Origin: Streptomyces sp. VRA16 Mangrove soil
Lineage (GTDB): Bacteria > Actinomycetota > Actinomycetes > Streptomycetales > Streptomycetaceae
DNA: 64,000 nt
Direction: 5' to 3'
NCBI RefSeq assembly: GCF_017377775.1
Contig: NZ_JAFVLN010000008.1
Coordinates: forward strand, 186,001-250,000
In this document: piece after piece, positions 17,901-25,067 of the stretch
Layout of the letters: every line of letters starts with the position of its first letter
How positions within the stretch are numbered: position 1 is the stretch's first letter
The notes under the pieces: model-generated
Seen by the model: only the letters and a program-made list of their open reading frames with translations
What the model was told of the DNA's origin: nothing
Database searches by the model: none
Made by a program: the position numbers and the translations under genes

Positions 17901-20900
17901 GCGTACGTGGTGGCCGACGAGGAGGTCGACCCCGCGGCCCTGAAGGCGGCGCTGGCCCCCACCCTGCCCGAGTACATGATCCCGGCCGCGTTCGTGGTCC
18001 TGGACGCCGTCCCGCTCACCCCGAACGGGAAGGTCGACCGCAAGGCCCTGCCGGCGCCCGGCTCCTCGGCGTTCACGCAGGAGGCGTACGTGGAACCGCG
18101 CACCGTGCTGGAGCGCCGGGTCGTCGCGGCCTGGCTGGACGCGCTGCCGGTCGACCGGGTCGGGGTGGAGAACGCCTTCTTCGACCTGGGCGGCGACTCG
18201 ATCCGGGCGGTCACCCTGGTCGGTGTGTTGCGGGCCGAGGGCCTGGACGTGACCGTGCGGGACATCTTCCAGCTGCGGACCGTCGCCGCGCTCTGCGCCG
18301 CCCTGGAGGAGCGGCCGCTGCTCGACGAGGCCGCGCAGCAGGTGGTCGCGCCGTTCGCGCTGCTGCCCGACGAGGACCGGGCGCTGCTGCCCGACGGGCT
18401 CACCGACGCCTATCCGCTGGCGCAGAACCAGATCGGCATGGCCGTGGAGATGCTCTCCGGGGACGGCCGTGACAGCTACCACGACGTCACCTCGTTCCGG
18501 ATCAAGGACGAGTCGCCGTTCGACGCGGACGCGTTCCGCCGGGCCGTGGACGAGCTGACGGCGCGTCACGAGATGATGCGCACCTCGGTCCATCTGACCG
18601 GCTGGTCGGTGCCGCTGCAGCTCGTCCACGAGCGGGCGCACATCCCGGTGGAGGTGCGCGATCTCCGCGGCGCCGCCGCGGGCGAGGTCGAGGCGGTGCT
18701 GCTCGGGATGGCCGGGCAGGGCGACCTGTTCGACCTCACGCGGGCGCCGCTGATGCGGATGACCGTGCTGCTGGAGCCGGACGGGCACTGGACCGTCGTG
18801 TTCACGCAGGCCCATCTGATCACCGAGGGCTGGACCTACCACCGTCTCCTGATGGAGCTGGTGACCTGCTACCGCCGGATCCGCGACGGGCTCGCACCCG
18901 AGCCGTACCGGGCGCCCGCCGTGCGCTACGCCGACTTCGTGGCCGAGGAGCTGACCTCGCTCGCCTCGGCGGACGACCGGGCGTACTGGGAGGACGTGCT
19001 GCGTGACCGGGTCCCTTTCGTCTTCCCCGACAGCTGGGGCGGAGCCGGGGAGGACGACGCGGGTGACACCGGGGACGTCGTCGTCGGTCTCGCGGATCTG
19101 CGGCCCGCGCTGCGGCAGCTCGCCGCGGACTCCCAGGCGTCGCTGAAGAGCGTGCTGCTCGCGGCGTTCGTCACGGTCATGGGGGCGCTCACGGACGAGC
19201 GTGACGTCCATGTCGGCCTTGTCTGCGACACCAGGCCGGAGCGGATCGGCGCCGACCGGGTGCACGGGATGTACCTCAACACCGTGCCGTTCCCGGTGGA
19301 CCGGGACGCGAAGTCCTGGCGCGACCTGGTGCAGTCGGTGTTCCGGCAGGAGGTCGGGCTGTGGCCGCACCGCCGCTACCCGATGTCGGCGCTCCAGCGC
19401 GGCTGGCGGGCCGGACGGCTGATCGACACCATCTTCAACTTCGTGGACTTCCACGGCGTGGACACGGAGATGGTCGACGGCGGCCGCGGCGGCAGTCTGC
19501 GCACCGAGTTCGGGCTGAACGTGATCGCCCGCCCGGACCGGCTCGGGCTGAGCCACGACCCGCGGGCGGTGTCCCGGGAACGGACCGAGCTCATCGGGCG
19601 GATGCTCCGTGCCGTGCTGGAGGCGATGGCCGCGGACCCGCTGGGCGACGCCCAGGTTCCGCTGGTGGCCGGGCCCGGCCCGGTGGCCGAGCCTGCCGCG
19701 CCGGCCGTGGCCGTCACGGCGACGCTGCACGAGCTGGTCGGGGAGCGGGCGGTCCGGCACCCGCGGCGGACCGCGGTGGTGGCGCAGGGCGTCACCCTGC
19801 CGTACGCGGAACTCGACCGGCGCGCGGACCTGGTGGCCGGGCGGCTGGCCGCACGCGGGGTGCGCGCGGGCGACGTGGTCGGGGTGCACGTCGAACGCGG
19901 CGCCGATCTCGTCGTCGGGCTGCTCGGCGTGCTGCGCTCCGGCGCCGCCTTCCTGCCGCTCGACCCCGCCCTGCCCACGGCCCGGCTCACCGCGTACGCG
20001 GTCGACGCGGGTGCCCGGGTCGCGGTGACCGGGCCCGGCCTCGGTCTGCCGGGGCTCGTCGGGGTGTCCCCGGCCGACGGCGACGGGCCCGTGCCCGCGG
20101 TCGCCGCGCGGGCCGGTGAACGGGCGTACGTGATCTACACGTCCGGCTCGACGGGGCACCCCAAGGGTGTCGCGGTCGGGCACGCCCAGGCCGTCTCGGT
20201 CGTGACGGCCGCCCTGGAGCGGCTCGGGGTGGCGGAGGGCGACGTGTGGGCGATGACGCACTCCCCCGCGTTCGACGTGTCGGTCTTCGAGGTCTTCGGC
20301 GCGCTGCTCTCGGGCGGCACCCTGGTCGTCCCCGACCTCGCGACCACGCGCTCGCCGCGCGAACTGCTGGCCCTGATCGGGGAACACGGTGTGGGCGTGC
20401 TGTGCCAGACGCCCACGGCGCTGCGCGGGCTGACCGAACTGGTCGCGCAGGGCGCGCAGCCCGGTCTGCGCACGGTGGTCCTGGCCGGCGAGAAGGTGCA
20501 CTTCGCCGAACTGGCCCCGTGGGCGGGACGGCTGGAGCACACGGCGTTCTTCAACCTGTACGGCCCCACCGAGGCGACCGTGTACGCGACGGCGCACCGG
20601 ATCACCGCCGACGACATCGCGGGCAACCGGCGCAGCGTCATCGGCCGGCCGCTGCGCGGTGTCCTCGCCGAGCCGCGGGACGCCGCGGGGCGTCCGGTGC
20701 CCGACGGGGTGCCCGGCGAGCTGTATCTCGGGGGCGTCGGCGTGGCCGAGGGCTACTTCGGTGACACGGCGGCCACCGCCGAGCGGTTCGTCACCGGCGC
20801 GGTGGACGGGCCCGCGGGCCGCTGGTTCCGTACCGGCGACCGGGTGCGCCGGCTCGCCGACGGCGCGCTGGAGTTCCTCGGCAGGTCCGACGACCAGGTG

Positions 20901-21413
20901 AAGATCCGCGGGCACCGGGTGGAGCCCGGCGAGGTCACCACGGCGCTGCTCGCCACCGGCCTGGCCACCGAGGCGGCCGTGGTCGCGGTCGACGGTGAGC
21001 TGGTGGCCTACGTGGTGGCCCCGGGCGCCGGCCCGGCAGAGCTGCGCGCGGCGCTGGCCCGGGTGCTGCCGGAGCCGATGATCCCGGCCGCCTACGTGCG
21101 CGTGGAGCGCGTGCCCCGCACGGTCACCGGGAAGGTCGAGCGGCGCGGGCTGCCGGCGCCGGGCCCCGAGGCGTACGCCAAGGCGGCACGGGTCGCCGCG
21201 CGCACGCCGCTGGAGGAGCGGGTCGTCGCCGCCTGGCGCGCGGTCCTCCCGGTGGCCGAGGTCGGCGTCGAGGACGACTTCTTCGACCTCGGCGGCAACT
21301 CGATCCGCGCCTACCGGGCGACGGAGGCGCTGCGCCGCGAGGGCGTGGACGTCACGGTCCGCGAAGTGTTCACGTACCGCACGGCGGCAAGGCTCTGCGC
21401 GGCCCTCGCCTGA
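11925..21413 (+). CDS. NRPS, three modules, C-A-T-C-A-T-C-A-T
   Basis: 3,162 residues without E or TE domain. C1 has HHISCDA (Gly replaced by Ala). C2 (near 1245) reads CHPILEGW and C3 (near 2295) reads AHLITEGW: the catalytic His is kept, the first His is lost and Asp is replaced by Glu. AMP motifs lie near 644, 1698 and 2737, and carrier serines in GGDSI or GGNSI near 1039, 2089 and 3122. Codes as I read them: A1 DVPLVTEVGK, in an unusual frame without the normal FDxSxW; A2 DIWEVTADDK, like diaminobutyrate codes and so probably diaminopropionate here; A3 DVFCVALVYK, unassigned. GGGAGAGG precedes the ATG. With no TE it must pass its chain to another protein, perhaps the C-A-T-TE NRPS. Confidence 0.95.
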   Translation: MTPRESTMTPPADDVRARLLQQRLAGGGRRARAGIEPADRSGTLPLSFGQEQMWFLSRLDPGSTEYLVPVSFRLSGPLDEAALGRAWDAMVERHEILRTRHVLTGTEPEQVIDAPRPGTLAVTRAVDEAEAREVVEGECAQPFDLATDWPTRATLVRIAADDHVLLLVSHHISCDAWSTGILMSELATAYGAFAEGRELPPAPPALQYADFAAWQRGQASGDRFARQLSYWKSHLSGLEPLELPLDRPRPAVRGHGGAEVDLVLPEAVADRVRAVADAQDTTVFTVLLAAYQLLLGRYTGRRDVAVGTIVSGRNRPELQGMLGYGVNTLVLKAGWHAGDSFAELVAAARRGSLDAYDNQAVPFARVVAEVEPERDLSRTPVYQAVFTLHEGGGAGPALPGITAEPFLADGGVARCDLELQVRDQGAGPLVGRLIYATDLFDRATVARMGGHLVRLLDELTAAPARPLSALELLDDGERQRFLAAGRGAQGAPYRSALERFTEQAAATPDAPAVTGAGTASFGELDDRAGIIAGRLARNGVGVESVVGVLLDRGPELLAAMLGAWRAGGGYVPLDPEYPAERWLSLLADSGAEALVTDRARAALIAPDFDGTIVVVDEEDAAADDDAADAPGPRVLPDPDALAYIIYTSGSTGRPKGVQISHASLAVHLDWVLAEYIGDARRGPDGPGRHSTGAPLFSTVSSDVVVPVLYAPLLAGLPVHMLPQDLDLADLGGQLSAGAPYAFVKLTPGHLEMLGHQLADDQVDGLAHVVVTGGDALLGPAAERWDLRLGAGRLINEYGPTEITVGNSTHPVAGPQREVVPIGLPIPGTTMYVLDESLNPVPPGVVGEVCVGGTGVARGYAGRPDATAEKFVPDPFGAPGSRIYRTGDLGRVLADGSVEFAGRVDRQLKIRGYRVEPAEVEAALTAHPGVTEARVLAVDGRLAAYYVPAGAEPTAAELRDWLSRTLPDYMVPGTFQALERIPLTPVGKLDVAALPAPGPAPDAVTTAPRTPLEEQVAAVWAEVLGVAEVGVHDSFFDLGGDSIRAVALVGALREAGHDVSVRDVFAHHSVAALCELLAARPALAAGQDEGVAPFALVSDEDRARLPEGATDAYPLSQNQIGMLVEMLADEQNSYHNVTSFRIKDPKPFSLDAWREAARIAVARHEILRTSLHLSGYSVPMQVVHGQAVMPVGMEELGPLPEDELQQALAAYAARDRAELFDLNTPTLMRVFAHVTDDGGYWLSITECHPILEGWGHHTLIMELLDLYDRLRDGREVKPFEHPAVRFADFVAAELRSIDSDEDRAYWKGVTSGYAPMRVPAGWGDPALPVGSRYLVRRTPWSHLEDGLRRLASAADASLKSVMVAAYTKVMSQLTDEAAFHTGLICDARPEAVGADTVYGMYLNTLPFPVDRGARTWRDLVARTFAREVELWPHRRFPLAQIQRDVPGRQRLVNIYFNYQDFRQVDTDLVGMAGTDDSPTEFPLTVSSRVGHIWVTADPRFVDERNADRIAAMFAEVLESMAADPEGDAQAIRLPEGEREQLAAWTAKVRTPLTLDVPEEIAGFVRRTPDAPALTDDTGTLTYRELDERAGRLARRFADAGAGPETVVALCMDRSAELVVAVLAVLKAGAAWLPLDPSLPVDRLGFMLADSGAGLLVTGRGAPEGLSAEHVLGHEALTGLDDGPVLAGRPVDPGHLAYVIYTSGSTGRPKGVQVHRRGMGNHLLAKIEDLGLTAADSTVQNASQGFDISVWQMLAGLVTGGVTRVVDQTVVLDPKALFDLADDESVTVLEVVPSLLRAALDLWDLNTPAPGLGALRWLVVTGEELPPDLCVRWFARFPEIPLVNAYGPTECSDDITHAILTSQDAPADRVPIGKVVRNTELHVLDGELRPVPAGVAGELYAGGVGVARGYGGRPALTAERFVPDPFSGRPGDRLYRTGDLARWRADGSLEYLGRIDDQVKIRGHRVELGEIETAITATGLVRNAVVAVREGQPIAYVVADEEVDPAALKAALAPTLPEYMIPAAFVVLDAVPLTPNGKVDRKALPAPGSSAFTQEAYVEPRTVLERRVVAAWLDALPVDRVGVENAFFDLGGDSIRAVTLVGVLRAEGLDVTVRDIFQLRTVAALCAALEERPLLDEAAQQVVAPFALLPDEDRALLPDGLTDAYPLAQNQIGMAVEMLSGDGRDSYHDVTSFRIKDESPFDADAFRRAVDELTARHEMMRTSVHLTGWSVPLQLVHERAHIPVEVRDLRGAAAGEVEAVLLGMAGQGDLFDLTRAPLMRMTVLLEPDGHWTVVFTQAHLITEGWTYHRLLMELVTCYRRIRDGLAPEPYRAPAVRYADFVAEELTSLASADDRAYWEDVLRDRVPFVFPDSWGGAGEDDAGDTGDVVVGLADLRPALRQLAADSQASLKSVLLAAFVTVMGALTDERDVHVGLVCDTRPERIGADRVHGMYLNTVPFPVDRDAKSWRDLVQSVFRQEVGLWPHRRYPMSALQRGWRAGRLIDTIFNFVDFHGVDTEMVDGGRGGSLRTEFGLNVIARPDRLGLSHDPRAVSRERTELIGRMLRAVLEAMAADPLGDAQVPLVAGPGPVAEPAAPAVAVTATLHELVGERAVRHPRRTAVVAQGVTLPYAELDRRADLVAGRLAARGVRAGDVVGVHVERGADLVVGLLGVLRSGAAFLPLDPALPTARLTAYAVDAGARVAVTGPGLGLPGLVGVSPADGDGPVPAVAARAGERAYVIYTSGSTGHPKGVAVGHAQAVSVVTAALERLGVAEGDVWAMTHSPAFDVSVFEVFGALLSGGTLVVPDLATTRSPRELLALIGEHGVGVLCQTPTALRGLTELVAQGAQPGLRTVVLAGEKVHFAELAPWAGRLEHTAFFNLYGPTEATVYATAHRITADDIAGNRRSVIGRPLRGVLAEPRDAAGRPVPDGVPGELYLGGVGVAEGYFGDTAATAERFVTGAVDGPAGRWFRTGDRVRRLADGALEFLGRSDDQVKIRGHRVEPGEVTTALLATGLATEAAVVAVDGELVAYVVAPGAGPAELRAALARVLPEPMIPAAYVRVERVPRTVTGKVERRGLPAPGPEAYAKAARVAARTPLEERVVAAWRAVLPVAEVGVEDDFFDLGGNSIRAYRATEALRREGVDVTVREVFTYRTAARLCAALA

Positions 21414-21427
21414 GCCCCACCCGCACG

Positions 21428-21467
21428 ACACCGCCGGGCCGTCCCTTTCGGGGCGGCCCGGCGGTGT
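21428..21467 (+). terminator. Strong hairpin terminator after the three-module NRPS
   Basis: Perfect 14-bp arms (ACACCGCCGGGCCG and complement) around a 12-nt loop, 14 bp after the stop codon. Only a short T run follows, as is usual in Streptomyces. Confidence 0.75.
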
Positions 21468-21472
21468 TCTGT

Positions 21473-21586
21473 GCGCCCGGTGCGCCGGACGGCGGTGCCT
21501 TCCGCGCGAGTTCCGGTGGCGCGCCGCATGCGCCCGGTGCGCCCGACAGCGGTGCCTTCCGCGCCTGTTCCGGTGGCGCGCCGCAC
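21473..21586. repeat. Two tandem copies of a 57-bp sequence
   Basis: Copies begin at 21473 and 21530 with GCGCCCGGTGCGCC and differ at a few positions. The period is a multiple of three, but the sequence lies between two terminators with no plausible start site, so it is more likely intergenic duplication than a gene. The rest of the 21414-21756 gap holds only the two hairpins. Confidence 0.7.
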
Positions 21587-21700
21587 GGCGGTCTCCGGCG
21601 CAGGCCCACCCCGTACGAGGCAGCGGGCGTCGTCCCCTGGAGGGGCGGGGCGGGCCCCAGGTCGGGCGGCGTGCGCATCGGCCCGTCCGCACGGCACGCC

Positions 21701-21738
21701 AAGAGGCCCCCTCCCGTGGTGCGGGAAGGGGGCCTCTT
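21701..21738. terminator. Bidirectional hairpin terminator downstream of the MFS gene
   Basis: AAGAGGCCCCC and TCCCG pair with CGGGA and GGGGGCCTCTT around a short loop; A/T runs on both sides let it work on either strand. It separates the convergent three-module NRPS and the MFS operon. Confidence 0.75.
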
Positions 21739-21756
21739 TGTGCGGGGCCGGGGCCG

Positions 21757-22992
21757 TTACGGGCGGCGGATCGACGGGCTCAGGGCCGCTGCCACCGTGC
21801 ACAGGACCAGCACCGCCGCGACGCCGAGCAGGACGGTGCCGGTGGTGAAGGCGGCGAGGAGGAAGCCGGCTGCCAGGGCGCCCAGGGAGTTGGCGCCCCA
21901 GGAGGCGAGCATGACGGCGCTCATCGCCTTGCCGTGGATCTCGTCGGGGACCAGCTGGGCCATGTACGCGCCGGCGCCGACGTTGAGCGCCGCACCGGCC
22001 GCGGACATCGCCGCGTACAGCACGAGCATCGCCCAGTACTGCGTGGTCAGGGCGACGGCGGGGACCAGGACCGACCACATGGCCAGGGTGCCGATCAGGA
22101 TGTTCGGCAGCCGGACCCCGGTCAGGAGCTTGCCGCCCGACAGCGCGCCGACGACCCCTCCGATGCCCGACACAAGCCCGATCAGGCCGACTTGGGCCGC
22201 CGAGCCGCCCTGTTCCTTGATGACGATGAACGGGGCCATGTTGACGATCTGGAAGAGCAGGTTGGTCACGGCGACCACGCCGATGGCCGCGCGCAGGAAC
22301 TTCTGGCCCCACAGCCAGGACAGCCCCTGCCTCACCTCCGCCTTCCAGTTCCGCTCCCCCGGCTCGCGCTCCTCCTGGAAGGGTGCCTTGACCAGACGGA
22401 GGTTGATCAGGGACGTCAGGTGTCCGGCCGCGACCACCCCGAAGGGCAGCCAGCCCGCGACCGCGAACGCGGCGCCGCCGACCGGCTGGCCGAGCAGTCC
22501 CGCGGCCCGGCCCCGCGCCTCGTTCTGGGCGAGCGCGGACGGCAGATGGTCCTCGTGGACGACGTTCCTGACCGCCGTCCGCTCCGCCAGCTGGTAGAAG
22601 ATCGTCGCCGCTCCGTCGACGAAGGCGACCGCGAGGATGTGCGGCAGCCACACCGCGTCGGCCACGACCGCGGCCACCACGCTGAGCATCGCCACGAGGC
22701 CGACCATGTTGCAGATCAGCATGAGGCGGCGCCGGTCCCAGCGGTCGACCATCACCCCGGCGGGGAGCTGGAGGACCAGCATGGGCAGCAGCCCGGCGAA
22801 GGCGACGAGTCCGGCGTCCGCCGCCGTGCCGTTGCCCCACAGGACGAGCAGCGGGTAGGCGATCACGCCGACGCGCGCGCCGAACTGGGCGGCTCCCGCG
22901 CCGGTCCACAGGAGCAGGAAGTCGCGGTTGCGCCGCAACGGCGGCGGCGCGCCGGCCGGGGCCGACGCGCCGCTGGGGGTCGTCGTGGTCAC
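21757..22992 (-). CDS. MFS-family efflux transporter
   Basis: 411 residues with about 12 hydrophobic segments. The N-terminus, GTG-initiated, carries a proline/alanine-rich stretch before RNRDFLLLWTGAGAAQFGARVG. The MVDRWDRRRLMLICN loop is the MFS motif A region, as in DHA-type drug exporters. The GTG overlaps the carbamoyltransferase stop (GTGA), placing it third in the operon MbtH, carbamoyltransferase, MFS. The likely role is export of the peptide product or an intermediate. Substrate unknown. Confidence 0.88.
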   Translation of the reverse strand: MTTTTPSGASAPAGAPPPLRRNRDFLLLWTGAGAAQFGARVGVIAYPLLVLWGNGTAADAGLVAFAGLLPMLVLQLPAGVMVDRWDRRRLMLICNMVGLVAMLSVVAAVVADAVWLPHILAVAFVDGAATIFYQLAERTAVRNVVHEDHLPSALAQNEARGRAAGLLGQPVGGAAFAVAGWLPFGVVAAGHLTSLINLRLVKAPFQEEREPGERNWKAEVRQGLSWLWGQKFLRAAIGVVAVTNLLFQIVNMAPFIVIKEQGGSAAQVGLIGLVSGIGGVVGALSGGKLLTGVRLPNILIGTLAMWSVLVPAVALTTQYWAMLVLYAAMSAAGAALNVGAGAYMAQLVPDEIHGKAMSAVMLASWGANSLGALAAGFLLAAFTTGTVLLGVAAVLVLCTVAAALSPSIRRP

Positions 22993-23957
22993 AGGAGAGA
23001 CACCTCCTCCGCTCCGACGGGGTCCGCCATCGGGGCCCCGTGACACCACTCCAGTACCGCCATGGCGCTGTGCATCTTGTTCTCGGCCTGCTGGAACGCG
23101 ATGCTCATCGGGCCGTCGAGGACCTCCGCGGTGACCTCCTCGCCCCGGTGGGCGGGCAGGTCGTGCAGGAAGACGGCGTCCGGACTGCCCTTCCACAGCG
23201 ACCGGTTGACCTGGAACGGCCGGAAGATCTCCGGCCAGTTCGCGTCGGCCTTGGCGGTGCCGGTGGTCTGCCACCGCGTGGTGTAGATGACGTCGAAACC
23301 GCTGGGCGCGGGGTCCATCGTGTGCCGTTCGGTGATCTTGGCGCCGTACCGCTCGGCGTGGCCGCGAGCCCGCTCCAGGATCAGCGGGTCGAGGCCGTAC
23401 CCGGGCGGGGTGCGCAGTTCCAGTTCCGCGCCGGGCGTGCGGCCGAGGGCCAGGGCCAGCGCGGCCGCGGTGTTGTTGCCCTCGCCGACGTACAGGATGC
23501 GCAGTCCGTCGAGCGAGCCGAAGTGGCGGCGCAGCGTGGTGAGATCGGTGAGCCCCTGGGTGGGGTGCTCCTCCGCGGTCATCGCGTTGACCACCGGCAT
23601 GCCGTGCCGGTCGGCCCACTCCTGGAGCTCCGCGGTCGGCCGCCCGGTGCGGGCGACGAGCAGGTCGAGCATGCTCCCGAGGACCCGGCCGGTGTCCCCG
23701 GAGGACTCACCGGTGTTGGTCTGGAGGTCGCCGGGCCCGAAGTTGATCACCTGGGCGCCGAGCCGCAGCGCCGAGGACCAGAACGCGGTCCTGGTCCTCG
23801 TCGACGTCATCGCGAAGTAGATCCCGACCACCTGTCCGGCCAGCGGCTGCCGGTGGACGGAGGTGCCCGCGCTGTGCGAGACGCCCCGGCGGACGATCCG
23901 CTCCAGGTCCTCGTCGCTCAGGTCCTCGACGGACACCAGCTTGCGTGCGGAACTCAT
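22989..23957 (-). CDS. Ornithine carbamoyltransferase-family enzyme, possibly diaminopropionate carbamoyltransferase
   Basis: 322 residues. The carbamoyl phosphate motif STRTRTAFW and HPTQGLTDL are intact. The amine-binding motifs differ from ornithine carbamoyltransferase: HCLPxxRG is HDLPAHRG here, and the usual DxxxSMG loop reads TTRWQTTGT. This argues for another amine. Tuberactinomycin clusters use such an enzyme to make a ureido group on diaminopropionate, and here the Dap genes are present, so 3-ureidoalanine is the best inferred product. ATG overlaps the MbtH stop and the GTG of the MFS gene overlaps its own stop, so three genes are translationally coupled. Carbamoylation of a peptide-bound residue is an alternative. 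Confidence 0.85.
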   Translation of the reverse strand: MSSARKLVSVEDLSDEDLERIVRRGVSHSAGTSVHRQPLAGQVVGIYFAMTSTRTRTAFWSSALRLGAQVINFGPGDLQTNTGESSGDTGRVLGSMLDLLVARTGRPTAELQEWADRHGMPVVNAMTAEEHPTQGLTDLTTLRRHFGSLDGLRILYVGEGNNTAAALALALGRTPGAELELRTPPGYGLDPLILERARGHAERYGAKITERHTMDPAPSGFDVIYTTRWQTTGTAKADANWPEIFRPFQVNRSLWKGSPDAVFLHDLPAHRGEEVTAEVLDGPMSIAFQQAENKMHSAMAVLEWCHGAPMADPVGAEEVSLL

Positions 23958-24166
23958 CGGGCGGCTGCCATCCGGCGGCGCAGGCTCGCGGGGCGCAGGT
24001 CGGTCCAGATCCGGCCTATGTGCTCCAGGCACTCGGCCTTGCTGCCCTCGGTGCCCTCCTGGTGCCAGCCGGCCGGCAGCTCCCGGTCGGCCCACCAGAT
24101 CGAGTACTGCTCCTCGTCGTTGAGAACCACGAGGTAACGGCGGTCGTCGGTTTCCTCAGCGTGCAT
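23954..24166 (-). CDS. MbtH-like NRPS chaperone
   Basis: 70 residues with the family signature: NDEEQYSIWWADRELPAGW, then CLEHIGRIWTDLRPASLR. MbtH proteins bind A domains and are often needed for their solubility and activity. It is the only one in the window, so it probably serves several of the NRPSs. First gene of a three-gene coupled operon on the minus strand; no clear SARP box upstream, only a poor candidate around 24233-24250. Confidence 0.95.
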   Translation of the reverse strand: MHAEETDDRRYLVVLNDEEQYSIWWADRELPAGWHQEGTEGSKAECLEHIGRIWTDLRPASLRRRMAAAR

Positions 24167-24344
24167 TTCGTGCCTCCGGTGAACAAGGGATCCATGCAAG
24201 GACGGACCCTGCCGAGTCTTCGGAGGCTGCAATAGCGGATCCATATTCGCCGTACATCGCGGGCCGCCCGACGGCCCGCGCGCGCAACATGGTTTGCGTA
24301 TAGATCCGACACCTAGCGTTCCGGATATGCATAAGGGATCGACG
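24167..24344. promoter_or_regulatory. Divergent promoter region between the MbtH operon and the ABC transporter
   Basis: 178 bp without a gene. On the plus strand ATAGATC, 4 bp, ACCTAGC (24300-24317) followed 8 bp later by TATGCA partly matches the SARP-box layout but the second heptamer is off consensus. The inverted GGCCGCCCGACGGCCC lies in the middle. I regard SARP control here as possible only. Confidence 0.35.
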
Positions 24345-25067
24345 ATGGTGCGGCTCGAAGCCGTCAGTAGAGGATTCGGCAAACGAGACAACAGGGTCAA
24401 CGCCCTCGACGAGGTGACGGTCGACTTTCCCGAGGGGGTCTTCACTGCGGTGATGGGCCCCTCCGGCTCGGGCAAGTCGACCCTGCTGCAGTGCGCGGCG
24501 GGCATCGACCGGGTGGACTCCGGCGAGGTCGAGCTGGCCGGCGCCAAGCTGGCCGGCCTGAGCGAGGCCGCACTGACGAGACTGAGGCGGCAGCATGTCG
24601 GCTTCGTCTTCCAGACGTTCAACCTGATCCCGTCGCTGACGGCTCGGCAGAACGTGGCGCTTCCGCTGATGCTCGCGGGCAAGAAGCCCCGCCGCAAGGA
24701 CGTGGACGGCGCACTGGACCGGCTCGGCCTCAGCGAGCGCAAGGGGCACCGGCCGGGCGAGATGTCCGGCGGTCAGCAGCAGCGCGTCGCGATCGCGCGG
24801 GCGCTGCTCACCCGCCCGAAGGTGCTGTTCGCCGACGAGCCGACCGGCGCCCTGGACTCCAAGTCCTCGCGCCAGGTCATGGAGCAACTGCGCGAACTGG
24901 TCGACCGCGACGGGCAGACGATCATCATGGTGACCCACGATCCGGTGGCCGCCTCCGTGTCCGACCGGATCGTCTTCCTCGCCGACGGCAAGCTCGCCGG
25001 CTGGCTCGAGTCGCCGACTCCCGAGCTGGCCGCCGAACGCATCACCAAGCTGGAGCAGTCATGGTGA
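24345..25067 (+). CDS. ABC transporter ATPase (MacB/LolD type)
   Basis: 240 residues from the ATG at 24345 (AAGGGA 6 nt upstream; an in-frame ATG at 24327 is possible). Walker A GPSGSGKST, signature MSGGQQQRVAIARALLTRPKVLFADEPTGALD, and the MVTHD switch histidine. Overlaps the permease gene by 7 bp. Such ATPases pair with FtsX-type permeases and work as mechanotransducers in peptide or antibiotic export and resistance. In this cluster self-resistance or export is likely. Confidence 0.92.
   Translation: MVRLEAVSRGFGKRDNRVNALDEVTVDFPEGVFTAVMGPSGSGKSTLLQCAAGIDRVDSGEVELAGAKLAGLSEAALTRLRRQHVGFVFQTFNLIPSLTARQNVALPLMLAGKKPRRKDVDGALDRLGLSERKGHRPGEMSGGQQQRVAIARALLTRPKVLFADEPTGALDSKSSRQVMEQLRELVDRDGQTIIMVTHDPVAASVSDRIVFLADGKLAGWLESPTPELAAERITKLEQSW

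Noticed and set aside
21464..21600. A repeat protein encoded by the 57-bp tandem units
   Set aside because: No start site, flanked by terminators on both sides, only two units.
11832..21692. Giant antisense open frame of more than 3,000 codons
   Set aside because: It runs opposite to a full three-module NRPS; long antisense frames are a by-product of GC-rich third positions. No domain is recognisable in it.
1713..24166. The cluster as a tuberactinomycin (viomycin/capreomycin) pathway
   Set aside because: Dap and carbamoyl genes fit, but no capreomycidine synthase-like PLP enzyme or ureidoalanine desaturase of that pathway is seen, and a pyrrole cassette is present.
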